A stretch of 64,000 nt of DNA from Diplonema papillatum (lineage: Eukaryota; Euglenozoa; Diplonemea; Diplonemida; Diplonemidae): NCBI GenBank assembly GCA_030068145.1, contig JAPJBO010000120.1, forward strand, positions 248,001 to 312,000. Reading direction: 5' to 3'. Each line of letters starts with the position of its first letter. The first letter of the stretch is position 1. Both the position numbers and the translations under genes were made by a program. Shown in pieces: positions 11,407-22,364 of this stretch. Below the pieces are notes generated by a model, which saw only the letters and a list, made by a program, of their open reading frames with translations, searched no databases and had not been told where the DNA came from.

Positions 11407-13016
11407 CTTGTGTACCCTTTTCCCACCACCGCCTCCCCCCTCCGCAATTCCCTCCCTGCGTCGACTCGAGCTTCGTTGTGGCGTCAGAAGTGCAAGCCCC
11501 TGCTGATAGACTGCAGCAGGCAATTTTTTGATGCAGTTCCAGGAAATAGGGGTGCAGCTTTTCCGAAAGGCCAGCCAGCGTAACTCTTCTGAGAGACACC
11601 TTTCTTCGCTTCTTGCCGATTTTTTTGTTTGGACCGAGCTCAGCAGCGATGCTAGGCAGGATGGGCTTACGCCCGGAGTCCAGCATCCGAATGGGGATGT
11701 GAGCTTCCAAGGTATCGTTCGCCGAACCTTGTTGAACAACGAAACGAGCAACGGGACTCTCTCTTTTTTTTTTTTTTTTTCGCTCTGAATAAATTACGGA
11801 GGATGCGCGCGCAAAAATCAAAAAGAAAAAGAAGAAGACGAAGCGCAAACGTGAAAAGCCGAAGTATAACTTCAGAAAGAACGACGAAGGCAAAAGCGAA
11901 GTGACGACAAAGCCGCAAAAAAGTCAGAGAGAAAAAATAACGCCAGAAGACGACCGTAAACATAAGAAAGGGGGGAGGGGGGGAGAGAAGCAGCTACACG
12001 TATACTACCCCGCCCCAAAGACGCCCCAAGAAAAAAGAACAAGACAGATAAGAGAGAGAACGGAGGCACAGAGTACCCCAGGCAACGCTTCCTTTTCCGT
12101 CTCCGTTCTCCGCAGGCGCACTCGCTTGATTGACTTGTGTTCGCTCTTCTTTTTGCTTTCCGTGCGCGAGATGAAACGCCGGGCCGGTAGCGAAAACAGA
12201 AGCAAAACGGGTTCTTCTCTGCCGCCACTCGAGAGGCGACGTGCGTGTGTGTGCGTGTGCGCAGGACGCGGCATGTATCTTTACATGGCAGATTCCAACG
12301 CAGCCAACTTTCTTTTTGTACTGACACGTCCACGGCGTGGTATGTTCCAAAAATCGAATCGGCCAACGCGCACAGAGGGTGGCAAATGTTGGCAGTGCTC
12401 ACCATTTCACCGGTCGCTGACATAGTCCCAAAGCCAGGCAATACTTGTGTCACTGCTGTAAACGATGCCGCCTCAGGATCGAGGGAAGTCATTTTGGCTC
12501 CCACGGCACTCCCCGAACGAGAAACCAAAGATTATGGTTCGGGGGGGGACGGGATGACAGTCGTCGACTGCCGGTCCACTCTCTTTCCGGTAGATCCTTG
12601 ACACCGGAAACGACACGATGAGTCGACTAGGTTTAGAACACAGTAGCTTTCGCGATACTCGGCATCGCTGCTCGAAGTGATACTAAGGAAACAACAATCG
12701 GCGCAGCTCGAGGATGAGGGGGAGAGGGCGGACGGACTGCCTCCTTGACGTGAGGTTTCAGAATCCGTTGGCCACACAATGCCGCGCTATTACGCAAACA
12801 GCGCACAGAAAGTGTGGCGACGGCCGCTCTCCCCCAGAGACAGACCTTCAGAACAAACACACGAAAAAGACAAAAATGGAAACAGAATAAGACACTTGCA
12901 CTGGGGGTGGGGGTTGAGAGGGGGGCGCGCGCCGGGGGAAATAATGGAGACGCCTCTTCCTTCCTGCGCCTTCGTGATGGACTCGTGGTAGTAGCCGCTG
13001 GCCCTGCGGAATGCAC
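11407..13016. other. Intergenic; one weak first-exon candidate
   Basis: Between RAD23 and the M16 gene. On the minus strand 12403-12492 is an open 30-codon segment from ATG to a good donor (GTGAGC), starting MTSLDPEAASFTAVTQ, but I find no partner exon. A T-tract is at 11766-11780. A minus-strand open frame at 11330-11893 overlaps RAD23 exon 1 in another frame and lacks family features. Confidence 0.3.
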
Positions 13017-13411
13017 TTAGTATCTGTACTTGTACATGTTTCGGCGGGTGAGGTTGTAGACCGGGAGGACGTAGTACAGACCCCATGCCGACATGGTGGG
13101 CTCTCTGTCGTAGTAGTAGTGGTTGATGACGTCGGACACCTGTGTGTGCAGAGGTTTGGAGCTGGTGACTGAATAATAAAAAAAACAATGGGCGTTTATA
13201 AAAGCACCATGCGACTTTCCCGAAGAGAGATACGATGAATTCCTATCGCCCGTTGGGGGGTGCAGTGTGTATGCAACTTTCAACCCCGCTGCATCCTTCA
13301 ATGTCTGTTCACGACTAGACGCCGGGTCGCGCCTTGTATCTCGTCTTGGAGTTCGCCGAGACTTCTTGTACTAAATTTCCCACTACAACTCGTCCAGAGC
13401 AAGTTCTTGAT

Positions 13412-13447
<36 letters not shown>

Positions 13448-14210
13448 ACATAAAACAAGTCAAAGGGTGCGGGTTGTCACGCCTTAGTCCCAGGGCCTCT
13501 CCCCACCCACGTATACATGTGTTCTCGCTGTCATCGCTACCGCGCTGACAATTCCGAGAGAGATTGAAGGGACTATCTCTCTTCTGGTCTGTACTTTCTG
13601 CAAAGAAGCACACCTGCTGGGTGGTCAGATCGTTGATACGGGCGTACGCCTGCTCGAGCGGGGTGTAGCCGCCCCGGGAGATGAGTTGCTTGCCGACCTC
13701 GGCGTTGGTTTTTTCCGCGCCGTCGTGCTCGAAGATGAGCTTGTTCTTCAACAAGTTCTTTCCGACCTCGACCTTGTACGGCTCCATACGCATGCAGTAT
13801 CTGACCCATTCGTTCTGGAGGGCGACCATGAAGTTCCATCCTTCGGCTCTCTCGCTTCCGATCTGGTACGTGTAGAAAAAGCCCATCATCCCGGTGTCAG
13901 AGAAGGTGTCGAAGAACGTCCTAACTTCTTCAAGCGGCATGTTTCCATGCTGCGTCGATTGTCTCTCGAGGTTGAAGCGGACCCACCAGTTCGATGACAT
14001 GTCGTTCATGAACCGGTCGTATTGTCCGTACACCTCCGTCAACAGCCTCAACGGGAGGACGTCAGCACCGTCCGCACCGCAGATCTCCCATCCAACAGCC
14101 ACGTGGTTCGCGTATGGCGCCGACGGCATCCCGGCGTCCACTCTGACGGCACCGCCCGTGTACCGCTTGTCGATGGCTGCGGGTGCAACTTTCGTCATGT
14201 TGCCGAAGCC
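13017..14210 (-). CDS. M16-family mitochondrial processing peptidase / bc1 core subunit, C-terminal half
   Basis: Two exons are visible: 14210 to 13612 (599 nt) and 13161 to 13017, joining in phase as ...INDLTTQQV then SKPLHTQVSD. The first contains KRYTGGAVRVDAGMP, as in the middle of MPP and bc1 core proteins. It then has a long helical stretch ending EPYKVEVGKNLLKNKLI and QLISRGGYTPLEQAYARIND, typical of the second M16 domain. The last exon ends PTMSAWGLYYVLPVYNLTRR and MYKYRY, matching the ..AxGPxxxLPDYNxxRxxMYWLR tail of MPP-beta/core 1. Such proteins sit in the mitochondrial matrix or complex III and remove transit peptides or act as core scaffold. The N-terminal half with the HxxEH zinc site is not found upstream; exon one begins with a good acceptor (ctcgcag), so more exons should exist, or the gene has been broken by the adjacent element island. 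Confidence 0.75.
13414..13446. repeat. (GA)n microsatellite in M16 intron
   Basis: An uninterrupted GA run, CT-rich on the gene strand, lies inside the intron between 13162 and 13611. Confidence 0.95.
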
Positions 14211-14366
14211 CTGCGAGTTTGTTCCCCGTGAAATTAGACAAGAAAAATGAAGCAGAAGTTCGCTGCCAGGGCAAGACAATGTCAACCGCAGCAGCTTTTG
14301 AGTCGCAGCTTGAGAGCACAACGCCACAACCCCGTCTCTGCGGGCCATATGGTACGATGCCAAACC

Positions 14367-14660
14367 CCCCCCCCCCCCAGGCATCTTGTTAAGAACCATC
14401 CATCCATCCATCAGCCGGCTGACCCCCCCTCCCCCCCCCTCAGGCTATTTTCACTGTGGAGGGGGGAGACGCTACCTGTCACACTCTAAGGTAGTCACCA
14501 CGGTGGGCGGTCAGAAAAAAAAAATTTTTTTTTGCCCCAAATACCCCAAATACCACACTTTGGAAAAATTTTGCGGGCCCACTTTTGCCAGGGAATTTGG
14601 ACCATTTCACCTTCGAAAATTTGACCACCCAGCCTCCAAGGCAACTGCACTGTAGAGGGG
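14367..14660. mobile_element. Short TIR element and flank (copy 1, CTCTAAGGTG type)
   Basis: The core at 14484-14614 has imperfect ends CTCTAAGGT and ACCATTTCACCTT and a central A-T palindrome (aaaaaaaaattttttttt). About 290 bp including flanks (poly-C, ggcatcttgttaagaaccatcc, tccatcagccggctgacc) recurs in opposite orientation at 30420-30690. No coding capacity: a MITE-like element. Confidence 0.75.
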
Positions 14661-14752
14661 GGGGAAAAACTTAGTTTAATGTTTAGGCAGAGTACTGCCT
14701 AAACCGGGGGGAAAAACTTAGTTTAATGTTTAGGCAGAGTACTGCCTCGCAT
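14657..14752. repeat. Two-copy tandem repeat
   Basis: The stretch gggaaaaacttagtttaat...gtactgcct occurs twice in a row (about 14662-14703 and 14708-14748). Confidence 0.9.
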
Positions 14753-15151
14753 GCATGTTTGATGCTAGCATCAAGTCTTCGTCGAAGAAAGTGTAAAATA
14801 AAATAGGGGAAAGGGAAAAGGGTCGCAGGGAGTGTAAGACTCCGCAGGTAGGGTCTGGAACCTTGAGGGACTATTCCTCTGTATTCTTTTTTTCTTTTTT
14901 TCACCGCGGTGTTGTGAGCACCTCGTTCTTTGTCTCTGGTTTCGCTCTTGAACGCATACCAATCCAAAGTTAGAGCTCTTCAGTGGGTCCTTTGGACGGG
15001 GACTTTCGGTCCTGTTCCGGTGCTTTCACAACTTTCTGGTTCCAATGTTTATCGCATCCTTCCTTCGTCAGATTAAAAAAAGGGGGTTCTGGTTTGGGTT
15101 GTGGCTCGTAACCAACCGCCACGGGGCACTGCTTCCACTGAGTGAAAGTGT
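14753..15151. other. Non-genic stretch
   Basis: No gene is supported. It may include the 3' untranslated region of the USP fragment whose stop lies at 15152. Confidence 0.3.
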
Positions 15152-15525
15152 TTATATCTTCTCAAGGGAGACGATGTAACCGTTCGAAACGAACTTTCCG
15201 GCACATGCTTCCCATGAGAGCACTGATACTTGCTGGTCGTCATAACACACCCATTCGTCTGCTTCTTTCATAATGGTGTAATAGTGCCCAGCATGTACTT
15301 TTCCAGTGTGGATTATGAAACCCGTCACCATGTACGTGTCTTCGCCAATCCCAATGGTTGATTGGATTGGTGTGCGGGCTTTCACTTTTATCTCCTCGCC
15401 TGTCCTCTTCGACCGTTGGGCCCGTTTCAGTGCCACGTCCATCATATTTGGAAAGGCATAGACCTCTTTCGAGGAGCCTACCGTCTTTTTTCGGCATGTT
15501 GTCCAGTCCGGGGGGGGGTCTGGTT
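15152..15525 (-). pseudogene. USP (peptidase C19) C-terminal fragment
   Basis: The minus-strand frame ends TAA at 15152-15154 and carries the C-terminal half of a ubiquitin-specific protease. VYAFPNMMDV resembles the fP..LD strand of USP fingers. GFIIHTGKVHAGHYYTIMKE is a good catalytic His box, with ADEWVCYDDQQVS supplying the third triad residue and GYIVSLEKI the usual last strand. The Cys box (GNTCYxN) is absent, so this is partial. Its 5' side is a poly-C tract (about 15510-15518) and then, 8 bp away, the TA target of the DNA element at 15528-17713. The open frame runs into the element's end and gains an ATG there. The sequence differs clearly from the RT-linked USPs at 24-30 kb, so it is either a host USP exon or a different element-borne USP. 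No upstream exon is recognisable. Confidence 0.6.
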
Positions 15526-15527
15526 TA

Positions 15528-17713
15528 CACGACGCACTTGTTAGCTGTTTTTTTTGGGACATAACTAGTTATATTTCTAACAAGTGATGTAACAAGTGGT
15601 CACTTGTTATATAACAAGTGATTGCTTGTTATATAACAAGTGATTGCTTGTTATATAACAAGTGATTGCTTGTTATAACAAGTGTTTGGTTGCAATTTCA
15701 TGAGGAACCTGGGGTTTGTACCTACCTACGAGAGAAAGTCACGTGATCTGCAAGACACTAGGCTTTTGGCAAACAAACGGTTGCTGTAAGCACGCTTGGC
15801 ATTTGCACACCCGAACCGCTCATTCGGGGTTCTTCTGTAGGTCGAAGTTTCTTGTCATGTGAAAACCCCCGGGCCGAGGTACCACCACGGCCCAGCCAAA
15901 CGAGCGTGATTTCGTGTTTTTTGACATTTTCGCCCAAGGCGGTGACCGTACTCCGGGTATTACACATCACCTCCACTGTGGCATGACACCGAATTTACGG
16001 CCAAAAAGCTGCGGAACTGCGTATTTGATGCAACAAAGCCAAAAAAGGAGGGTTTTCGGCCTGTTAACGAACGTTAACAGAATCAGGGGGCTTTGCCTAT
16101 TTCGGGGAGCGAGATTGACTGTTACCGTTACGCCTTCCTGAAGCCCGAGACTGCCAGAAAATTACCCCTACTGGCAGCACACAACATCTGGCGGGCAGAA
16201 AAGCACTCAGGGGACCATAATATCCCACCCAGATGCTCCAGAAAAGTCCAAGGTCCGTACACTCAAAGTAAATACACCCAAAAAAGCTGCCATGTTCTAG
16301 CAAGAATATTTCCCTTGTCGACTTGTTGGAGCACACAGAGAACGACATCCAGGGTGGTTACGACCCCAGAACACACCCTCGGATCACAAGACTGGGACAC
16401 TGGACTCAGAATAGTGTTGAAAACCATCCTATGCCTTCTCAATCAAGCTGGTCCCGGGTGCGTAACGGTAGCGTAACGGTAGTGTAACGCTAGCATGCTC
16501 AGGTTTTCGGTACCAGGGGTAACCAAAATCCGCAAGATTACACCAGAACTGCACCTAAAATTGACTGCGTGCAGTCAGAGTACTGCAAGAGTCCGGATGT
16601 CAGCCAGCAAAGCGGCACAGAGAAAAGCCGAAGAATGGTGGCCATCGTGAGCAGCTGCAGCAGGCCAGCACCACCGCACAAATTCGAGGGATGGGCTGAA
16701 AAACTGCGTAGCCGAGAGCGGGCGGAACTGAGCAACGCAGTGCGGGAGTTCCATCCAGAAACCCTGTTTGCGACTGGGAGCAGTCCATCGTGAAAGCGGA
16801 GGGGTCTTCTTCTTGGGGAGAGCCGGAAGAGCAATTCGCCGAGGCAATTCGAGCCGTTTTCACTGGACACCGTGCCCGGCCTCTCTGACGATCGCCGTGC
16901 TCGGTTCAAGCAGATCCAAGGGGTAAAGACGAGCTTCCCCTTCGGTGTCCAAAGTACAACGCTGGGGGGCAAGCGCTTGGTATTCAAGCTGTGATGTCTC
17001 GTGCGCACTCTCTCGTCCTTGGTGGTGGCCTGGGCACGCCACCTCCATGCACTGGGTCTCCGCCGCCCACTAAATTTACCCTCTTCTGCCCTTTCTTGCC
17101 GGAGGTGCCGTCTTCGAAGGCGTTCCACCAGCACGTCCGATCCTTTCCTCCCCATACGTGGAAAATACGTCCATCCCCCAGACCTCATCATTGAAGGCGT
17201 GCCTGTTCGTCCCCAACTGCGACTCGAGCACGAGCATCGTCTCTGTACCCGCACGACCTCTGGTGGAACGGTTCCTGCTCTCTTTACCGCAGCGGATCCT
17301 GTAGCTACCTGTGTCAAAACGTGTCAAACTGTACCTCCCAGTCTGTCCTTCCTTCTCAGCCTCTATCTTCGTCTTCGGGGCATAACCGAACACGGGACCG
17401 CTCTGCGCAAGGTAGGGCCGTAATAGCGTAGCCCTCCCCGGCTGCAGGGAAAGTGGTCGTCACAAAGGAAATACCCCGAAACTCCCCGAATTTCCCCGAT
17501 ATTTTTGTCTTGCAGATCACTGATTTTCTCTCGTAGGTAGGTGCAAACCCCAGGTTCCTTATGAAATTGCAACCAAACACTTGTTATAACAAGCAATCAC
17601 TTGTTATATAACAAGCAATCACTTGTTATATAACAAGTGGCACTTGTTATACATTTTCACTTGTTAGGTCACTTGTTATATAACAAGTGATTGTGCATGA
17701 CAAGTGCGTCGTG
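15528..17713. mobile_element. TIR DNA element A, TA target, acttgttata arrays
   Basis: Ends are exact inverted repeats cacgacgcacttgt (15528-15541 and 17700-17713) flanked by TA on both sides. Just inside lie arrays of self-complementary acttgttatataacaagt words (15575-15680 and 17582-17697). Next comes a second inverted block of about 60 bp (ttggttgcaatttcatgagg ... cctacctacgagaga at 15688-15745, mirrored at 17530-17580). The 2.2-kb interior has a minus-strand open frame (16538-17317), but I see no DDE/D transposase motif, so I take it as non-autonomous. TA duplication fits a Tc1/mariner-like superfamily, unproven. Confidence 0.85.
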
Positions 17714-17759
17714 TATCCGGCCATCCGGCCAAAGTGGCTGATCCTTAACAAGAGCGCTG

Positions 17760-19710
17760 CCCCCCCCCCCCCCCCCCCCCCCCGGGTCGGGGTGTTTTAT
17801 TTCTGGAAGGGTTCGGTTTTGGGGTCGGTTTCGGGTTCGGTTTTGAAACCGACCCCAAAACCGACCCCAAAACCGAACCCGAAACCGAACCTTCCAGAAT
17901 TAGTTTTGGAAACCGAACCCAAAACCGAACCCGAAACCGAACCTTCCAGAATGAGTTTTGGAAACCGAACTTGGAAACCGAACCCAAAACCGAACCCGAA
18001 ACCGAACCTTCCAGAACTAGATTTGGAAACCGAACCCACAACCGAACCATCCAGAATTAGTTTTGGAAACCGAACCCAAAACCGAACCCGAAACCGAACC
18101 TTCCAGAATGAGTTTTGGAAACCGAACTTGGAAACCGAACCCAAAACCGAACCCGAAACTGAACCGAAACCGAACCGGGAAGCCGACCCACGAAACCGAA
18201 CCAGTGCCTGATAGACCGAACCCAGAACCGAACCAATGCCCGATAGGAAACCGGACTCGGAACCGAACCGGATAGACCGAACTCGGAACCGAACCCAGAA
18301 CCGGGGAGGACGGTGGGCTAACAACCCAAGGCAAGGTGGCAACAGACGGAATCTGCAGCTCCACATTACATCACGCAAGAATGGCTGATTCCTTCCTGAA
18401 GTCATCAACTGTCTTTGTGCCCACAGGAAGCGCGAACTGAACGCAAGGACCTTCCAGACGTGGAACGCTGTACGGAGAGAAGACCACGCAACGGAGCAGG
18501 CGCCCACACGTAGTTTCTAACAGGACTAATCCCTCACACCGAAGTGATCATGAGTTGCCTTAACGAAACGAACCTTGTGGAGCTGAACTCAGGCTGATAG
18601 GTGGGCCTTCTACAACGTTAGCACCGGTCAGCAAGTAAACGTATCCGACCCCTGGCACAGAAGGCACGCGGTGGCTATCAGTAAACTGCGTCGCGCACTC
18701 AGACAGAATTGACAGCATGTACTTGGAACCCCTTCTCACGGTCAGTAACCTGGACGACAACTATGCTGGACGAATATCAGGATTCGACGACGACGAATAT
18801 CTTCGGGATGTTTCGAAAATCTTCTCAAAAAATAACACTAAAATATCGGGTCAAAAGGGTTTCCCCCCCCCAAAAAAAAAGACTCCAGATACGCAAACTC
18901 TTTCGAATGCTGCACACGGGTATCCTTCAAGTGACCTCTAACTATCTGTTGCATACGCGTATCCGGATCTGAAAGCCGAAGACCTTGTAACACTTTACCG
19001 CAACCGAAGTCGCGAACCGGGTTCGGCTTGCACTGCAAAAGCAGCATAATTGTGTCTTGCGCCCGAGCGCGGAAATCCGCCACCCGCCATTCGGCTAGAG
19101 TGCAAGAACACAATTGCGAAGCGTACTACAAACGGATAGTGTTACAAAGGCGAACGAATCATGCGAGAACCTATGGAGGGGCCCCTCGACAGCTTTCAGA
19201 ACACGGCATAGTAAGTCAAGAGTCGGATAAGCGTGTTCACATTCTACTCCCGTTTGATCTGCATTTTCCACCTTGCCCCCCTTTCTTTGATCTGCTGTGT
19301 GTATTTGCGGGACTATTGCAAAACGTATCGAATGAAAGCTAGAAGAAAGTACAAACTAATTTTCAGTTTGCTCTGTTCAGTTTCTGTTTGCTCTGGAGTA
19401 GGTTTGATGTCATCTGGCGGGTTTTCTAAAGCCAGGTACCTCAGCACATAAGTTGACGATGGAGAATTGCTTCTCAATGGTTGCGCCTTCGTTCTAAAGT
19501 TGTGTACTGAGCCAGGTAACTGACTGATCCGTACATGCAGCCAGTTTTAGTTTGCTGGGGGGGCGCGCAACGTTTCAGGTTCGGGTTCGTGATGTTCACC
19601 TTGCACTACACGTTCCAAGTGAAAGGTTCGAAGAATGGTTGAGGCGCAGCTCTTGATGGATGGAGGCACGGTTAACTTCACTTGTTGTTTGTGCGATTTA
19701 ACCTACACAC
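17760..19710. repeat. Inverted duplication, copy 1
   Basis: Nearly identical in reverse orientation to 34620-36493. Its left edge is a run of about 24 C followed by gggtcggggtgttttatttc. It contains a ccgaacccaaaaccgaac array (17815-18300) that switches strand near 17845, then about 1.4 kb of unique-looking sequence. That part carries a short minus-strand frame (18560-18760) conserved in both copies, with no recognised family. The right edge is at gtgtgtaggtt-type sequence near 19705. Confidence 0.9.
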
Positions 19711-19794
19711 CTGGGTTCTGGTTAAACCGCTGCCAACAACGTTCTTTTTAGCTGTAACAAATACTGTCTCCAGGGAAGCAGAAATTGGTAGTCG

Positions 19795-20285
19795 GAAAAT
19801 TTTTCGACCAAAATTTTTCGACCAAAATTTTTGACCAAAATTTTTTGACTAAAAATTTTGACCAAAAATTTTTACCAAAAAAAATTTGGACCCAAATTCT
19901 GGGTCCAAATTTTGGACCCAAATTTTGGACCCAAAACCGAACCGAAAACCGACCCCGAAACCGAACCTTCCAGAATTAAATCTGAAAACCGAACCCAAAA
20001 CCGACCCCAAAACCGACCCCAAAACCGAACCTTCCAGAATTAAATCTGAAAACCGAACCCGAAACCGACCCCAAAACCGACCCCAAAACCGAACCTTCCA
20101 GAATTAGATTTGGAAACCGAACCCAAAACCGACCCCAAAACCGAACCTTCCAGAATTAAATCTGAAAACCGAACCCAAAACCGACCCCAAAACCGAACCC
20201 GAAACCGAACCTTCCAGAATTAGATTTGGAAACCGAACCCGAAACCGACCCCAAAACCGAACCCTTCCAGAAATAAAACACCCCC
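19795..20285. repeat. ggtcaaaattttt and ccgaacc arrays
   Basis: First an array of atttttgaccaaa units (19795-19925), then aaccgaccccaaaaccgaac with ttccagaatta spacers (19930-20275), ending ttccagaaataaaacacccc. The same end occurs at the edges of the inverted duplications and at about 30690-30715, so these arrays mark one element family. Confidence 0.85.
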
Positions 20286-20294
20286 CCCCTAGGG

Positions 20295-21536
20295 CTATGT
20301 AGGATGGAAACGTTGGAAACGTTTCCGTTTCCGTTTCCGTTTCCGTTTCCTTCTTTTTGGCGGTGGATGGAAACGCCGTTTCTTTTCAAAAGAAACGGCT
20401 GGTATGCCACCAGTATACTTGCTGAAGGTCCGACCGGAAATGTGTTCCGAACGGCGGACCCCGCAATCCAGTGGGAAACCATGGACAAGGAGGCTCCGAA
20501 AAAGAGGGAGGAATGAAGCATAAGAGTTGCGACCGCGTGGAGCAGACGCAACCACACGCATCCGGTTGTGATGACTTGAGGTCTGCAGCTCTTTATACCA
20601 ATGGCTGTTGTGGCGACGATGCTCTGTTAGGCCGGTTGGCCAACGCGCTGAAGACGATCGAGAAAGCACATCCGCTTCCAATAATAGGCTATACAGATAC
20701 GATCGTTCAGGACAGCGGGAGCACCGCCGCGCCACAGGCTACAAGACCGGGGTTTTTCGGCGGCGAAAGACAAAGAGGGAGTGCAATCAGCATCAGGAGG
20801 TGAGAAGGGCACACGTATGCCGGGGCAATGTTAAACCCGCCAGAAAAGCGATGGCCACGCAGTAACGTGTGCGTCATCGCTTGCCACAGTGCACCTTGCA
20901 TACGACGACGGGTGGCAACCGTCACCGGAAGGGGCACCATCGGGCGGTGTTGTCGGAGCATAGACAGCGACGGCAGGAAGAACCCCACCGACAATGTAGA
21001 AGAGGACGGCAGATTCAAAAACCCCCACTCGGCACGGCCGCCGATACAAGTAAACATGAGAACGCGGGTTGGAAGCAGCAGAGGACGAAGTGGTAGGCAC
21101 AGAAGAGTGGAATCTGGTGTCAGAAAACCTCAGCATCCGCATGTGATTACATTCTGCATCACTAGCTTGTGGTTACCTATTTGCTCGTGTCAGATCGCCG
21201 ACGAAAGAAAGCGGTGAGCATCAGCGACTGCTCTGCACAAACGAAGCCGCGACGACACACAAGAAGGGGCCGAGACGGAGGAAGAGAAGTGCCTGCTGGT
21301 AGAACAAAAGAAGAAGGTGATACCGCCCTCTGAAAGGAAAGCCAAAATTTGGCTGGAAACGGACACCCGACAGACACACAGAAGGACCCGCGAAGTGGTT
21401 ATCCTATAGGACCCCTCAGCATGAGGAGCCTTCCGGCGTTTCTTTTAAAAGAAACGGAAACGTTTCCGTTTCCGTTTCCGTTTCCGTTTCCATATTTCAA
21501 AAAAACTAAAAGAAACGGCGTTTCCATCCAACTTAG
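20295..21536. mobile_element. hAT-like DNA element B with gtttcc arrays
   Basis: Imperfect TIRs ctatgtaggatggaaacg (left) and its mirror ctaagttggatggaaacg (right) are bordered by an 8-bp ccctaggg on each side (20287-20294, 21537-21544). Eight-base duplications are typical of hAT elements. Subterminal arrays of gtttcc and aagaaacg lie inside both ends (20310-20400, 21437-21520). No transposase is recognisable in the 1.2-kb interior. Confidence 0.75.
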
Positions 21537-21544
21537 CCCTAGGG

Positions 21545-22356
21545 CAGTGAAGCTGGTAAACGTTGAGTAAACGCGTTTACTCCAAAATGAGTAAACGGTA
21601 AACGTTTACGTTTACTCGCGGTAAACGTTTACTCGCCTACAGAGCACGGTTAGACCATACTTGGCCTCCTGGCGCAACCCACGTTCCATCAGGCTGTCCA
21701 TCTCTTTTATGGCGGTGTCAAGCATCACCCCACCGAGTTCTTCGGGCGTTGGGGGGGTGTACTCATCGTGTGCTGATAGCCCGCACAGGACTGAAACCAT
21801 TGTCAGGAACGAACGACCAGTAGCCTTGTTAAACCCGATGGCTTCTTCATAGGAGAAGTCCCTGATGGCTTCGTGGGCGTCCACTACAGTGGTCGCTCGA
21901 GTGAGGAATGGCACCATATTCAGCTGCTTCGTCTTGGCTTTCTCATTTTTCTTCTGCTGCCTTCAGCTTGACGACGAAGGCGGGTGTGTGCTACCACCAT
22001 GGGATCTTTTGGGGCGCAGCCGCCAGTGCCGCTGCCTTGGCCGAGCAGGTGCTCAGCAGAGGCGGTGGAGAAGGCCTTATCGCAGGACTTGCAGGTTACC
22101 TTGCGCATCTTCCGGGTACTTCCGTGAATGTCACCCCTCCCAGGCGTCTCCTTTGCGCTTGTTCGCCTTTTGTGACGAAAGGTGCGTCTGGATATTTTAC
22201 TTAGTTGCCCCTCTTCCTTGATAGATTGCGTTTCCAGTGGATGCCGCCCTTGATACAGTAAACGCTACACAACGTTTACTCAACGTTTACTCAACGTTTA
22301 CTCCAAAATGAGCAACGTTTATAAACGGGAAACGTTTACCGTTTACCTGGAACACT
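21545..22356 (-). mobile_element. hAT-like DNA element C with gtaaacg arrays and transposase remnant
   Basis: Ends CAGTGAAGCTGG and CCTGGAACACTG begin with CAGTG as in many hAT TIRs, and ccctaggg borders both sides (21537-21544, 22357-22364). Arrays of gagtaaacg and cgtttac lie inside each end. On the minus strand there is a BED-type finger (KVTCKSCDKAF then AEHLLGQ, about 22060-22108). A second minus-strand frame (21612-21917) has DFSYEEAIGFN and PPTPEELGGVMLD, like the FFYExGIPFN and PPSxxxLxGxLLD region at the start of hAT transposases. The catalytic core is missing, so it is a deletion derivative. The fragment belongs to element C itself. Confidence 0.7.
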
Positions 22357-22364
22357 GCCCTAGG

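Noticed and set aside
11330-11893. 188-residue minus-strand frame overlapping RAD23 exon 1
   Set aside because: It conflicts with the RAD23 frame, lacks domains, and is best taken as 5' untranslated or upstream sequence.
16538-17317. 260-residue minus-strand frame in element A as a transposase
   Set aside because: No DDE/D spacing, helix-turn-helix or other transposase feature is visible, and composition is Arg/Ser-rich like a random frame.
17687-18507. Open frames rich in KPNPKPNPE or GSVSGSVLGSV
   Set aside because: They arise from the ccgaacccaaaac array and appear in most frames of every copy.
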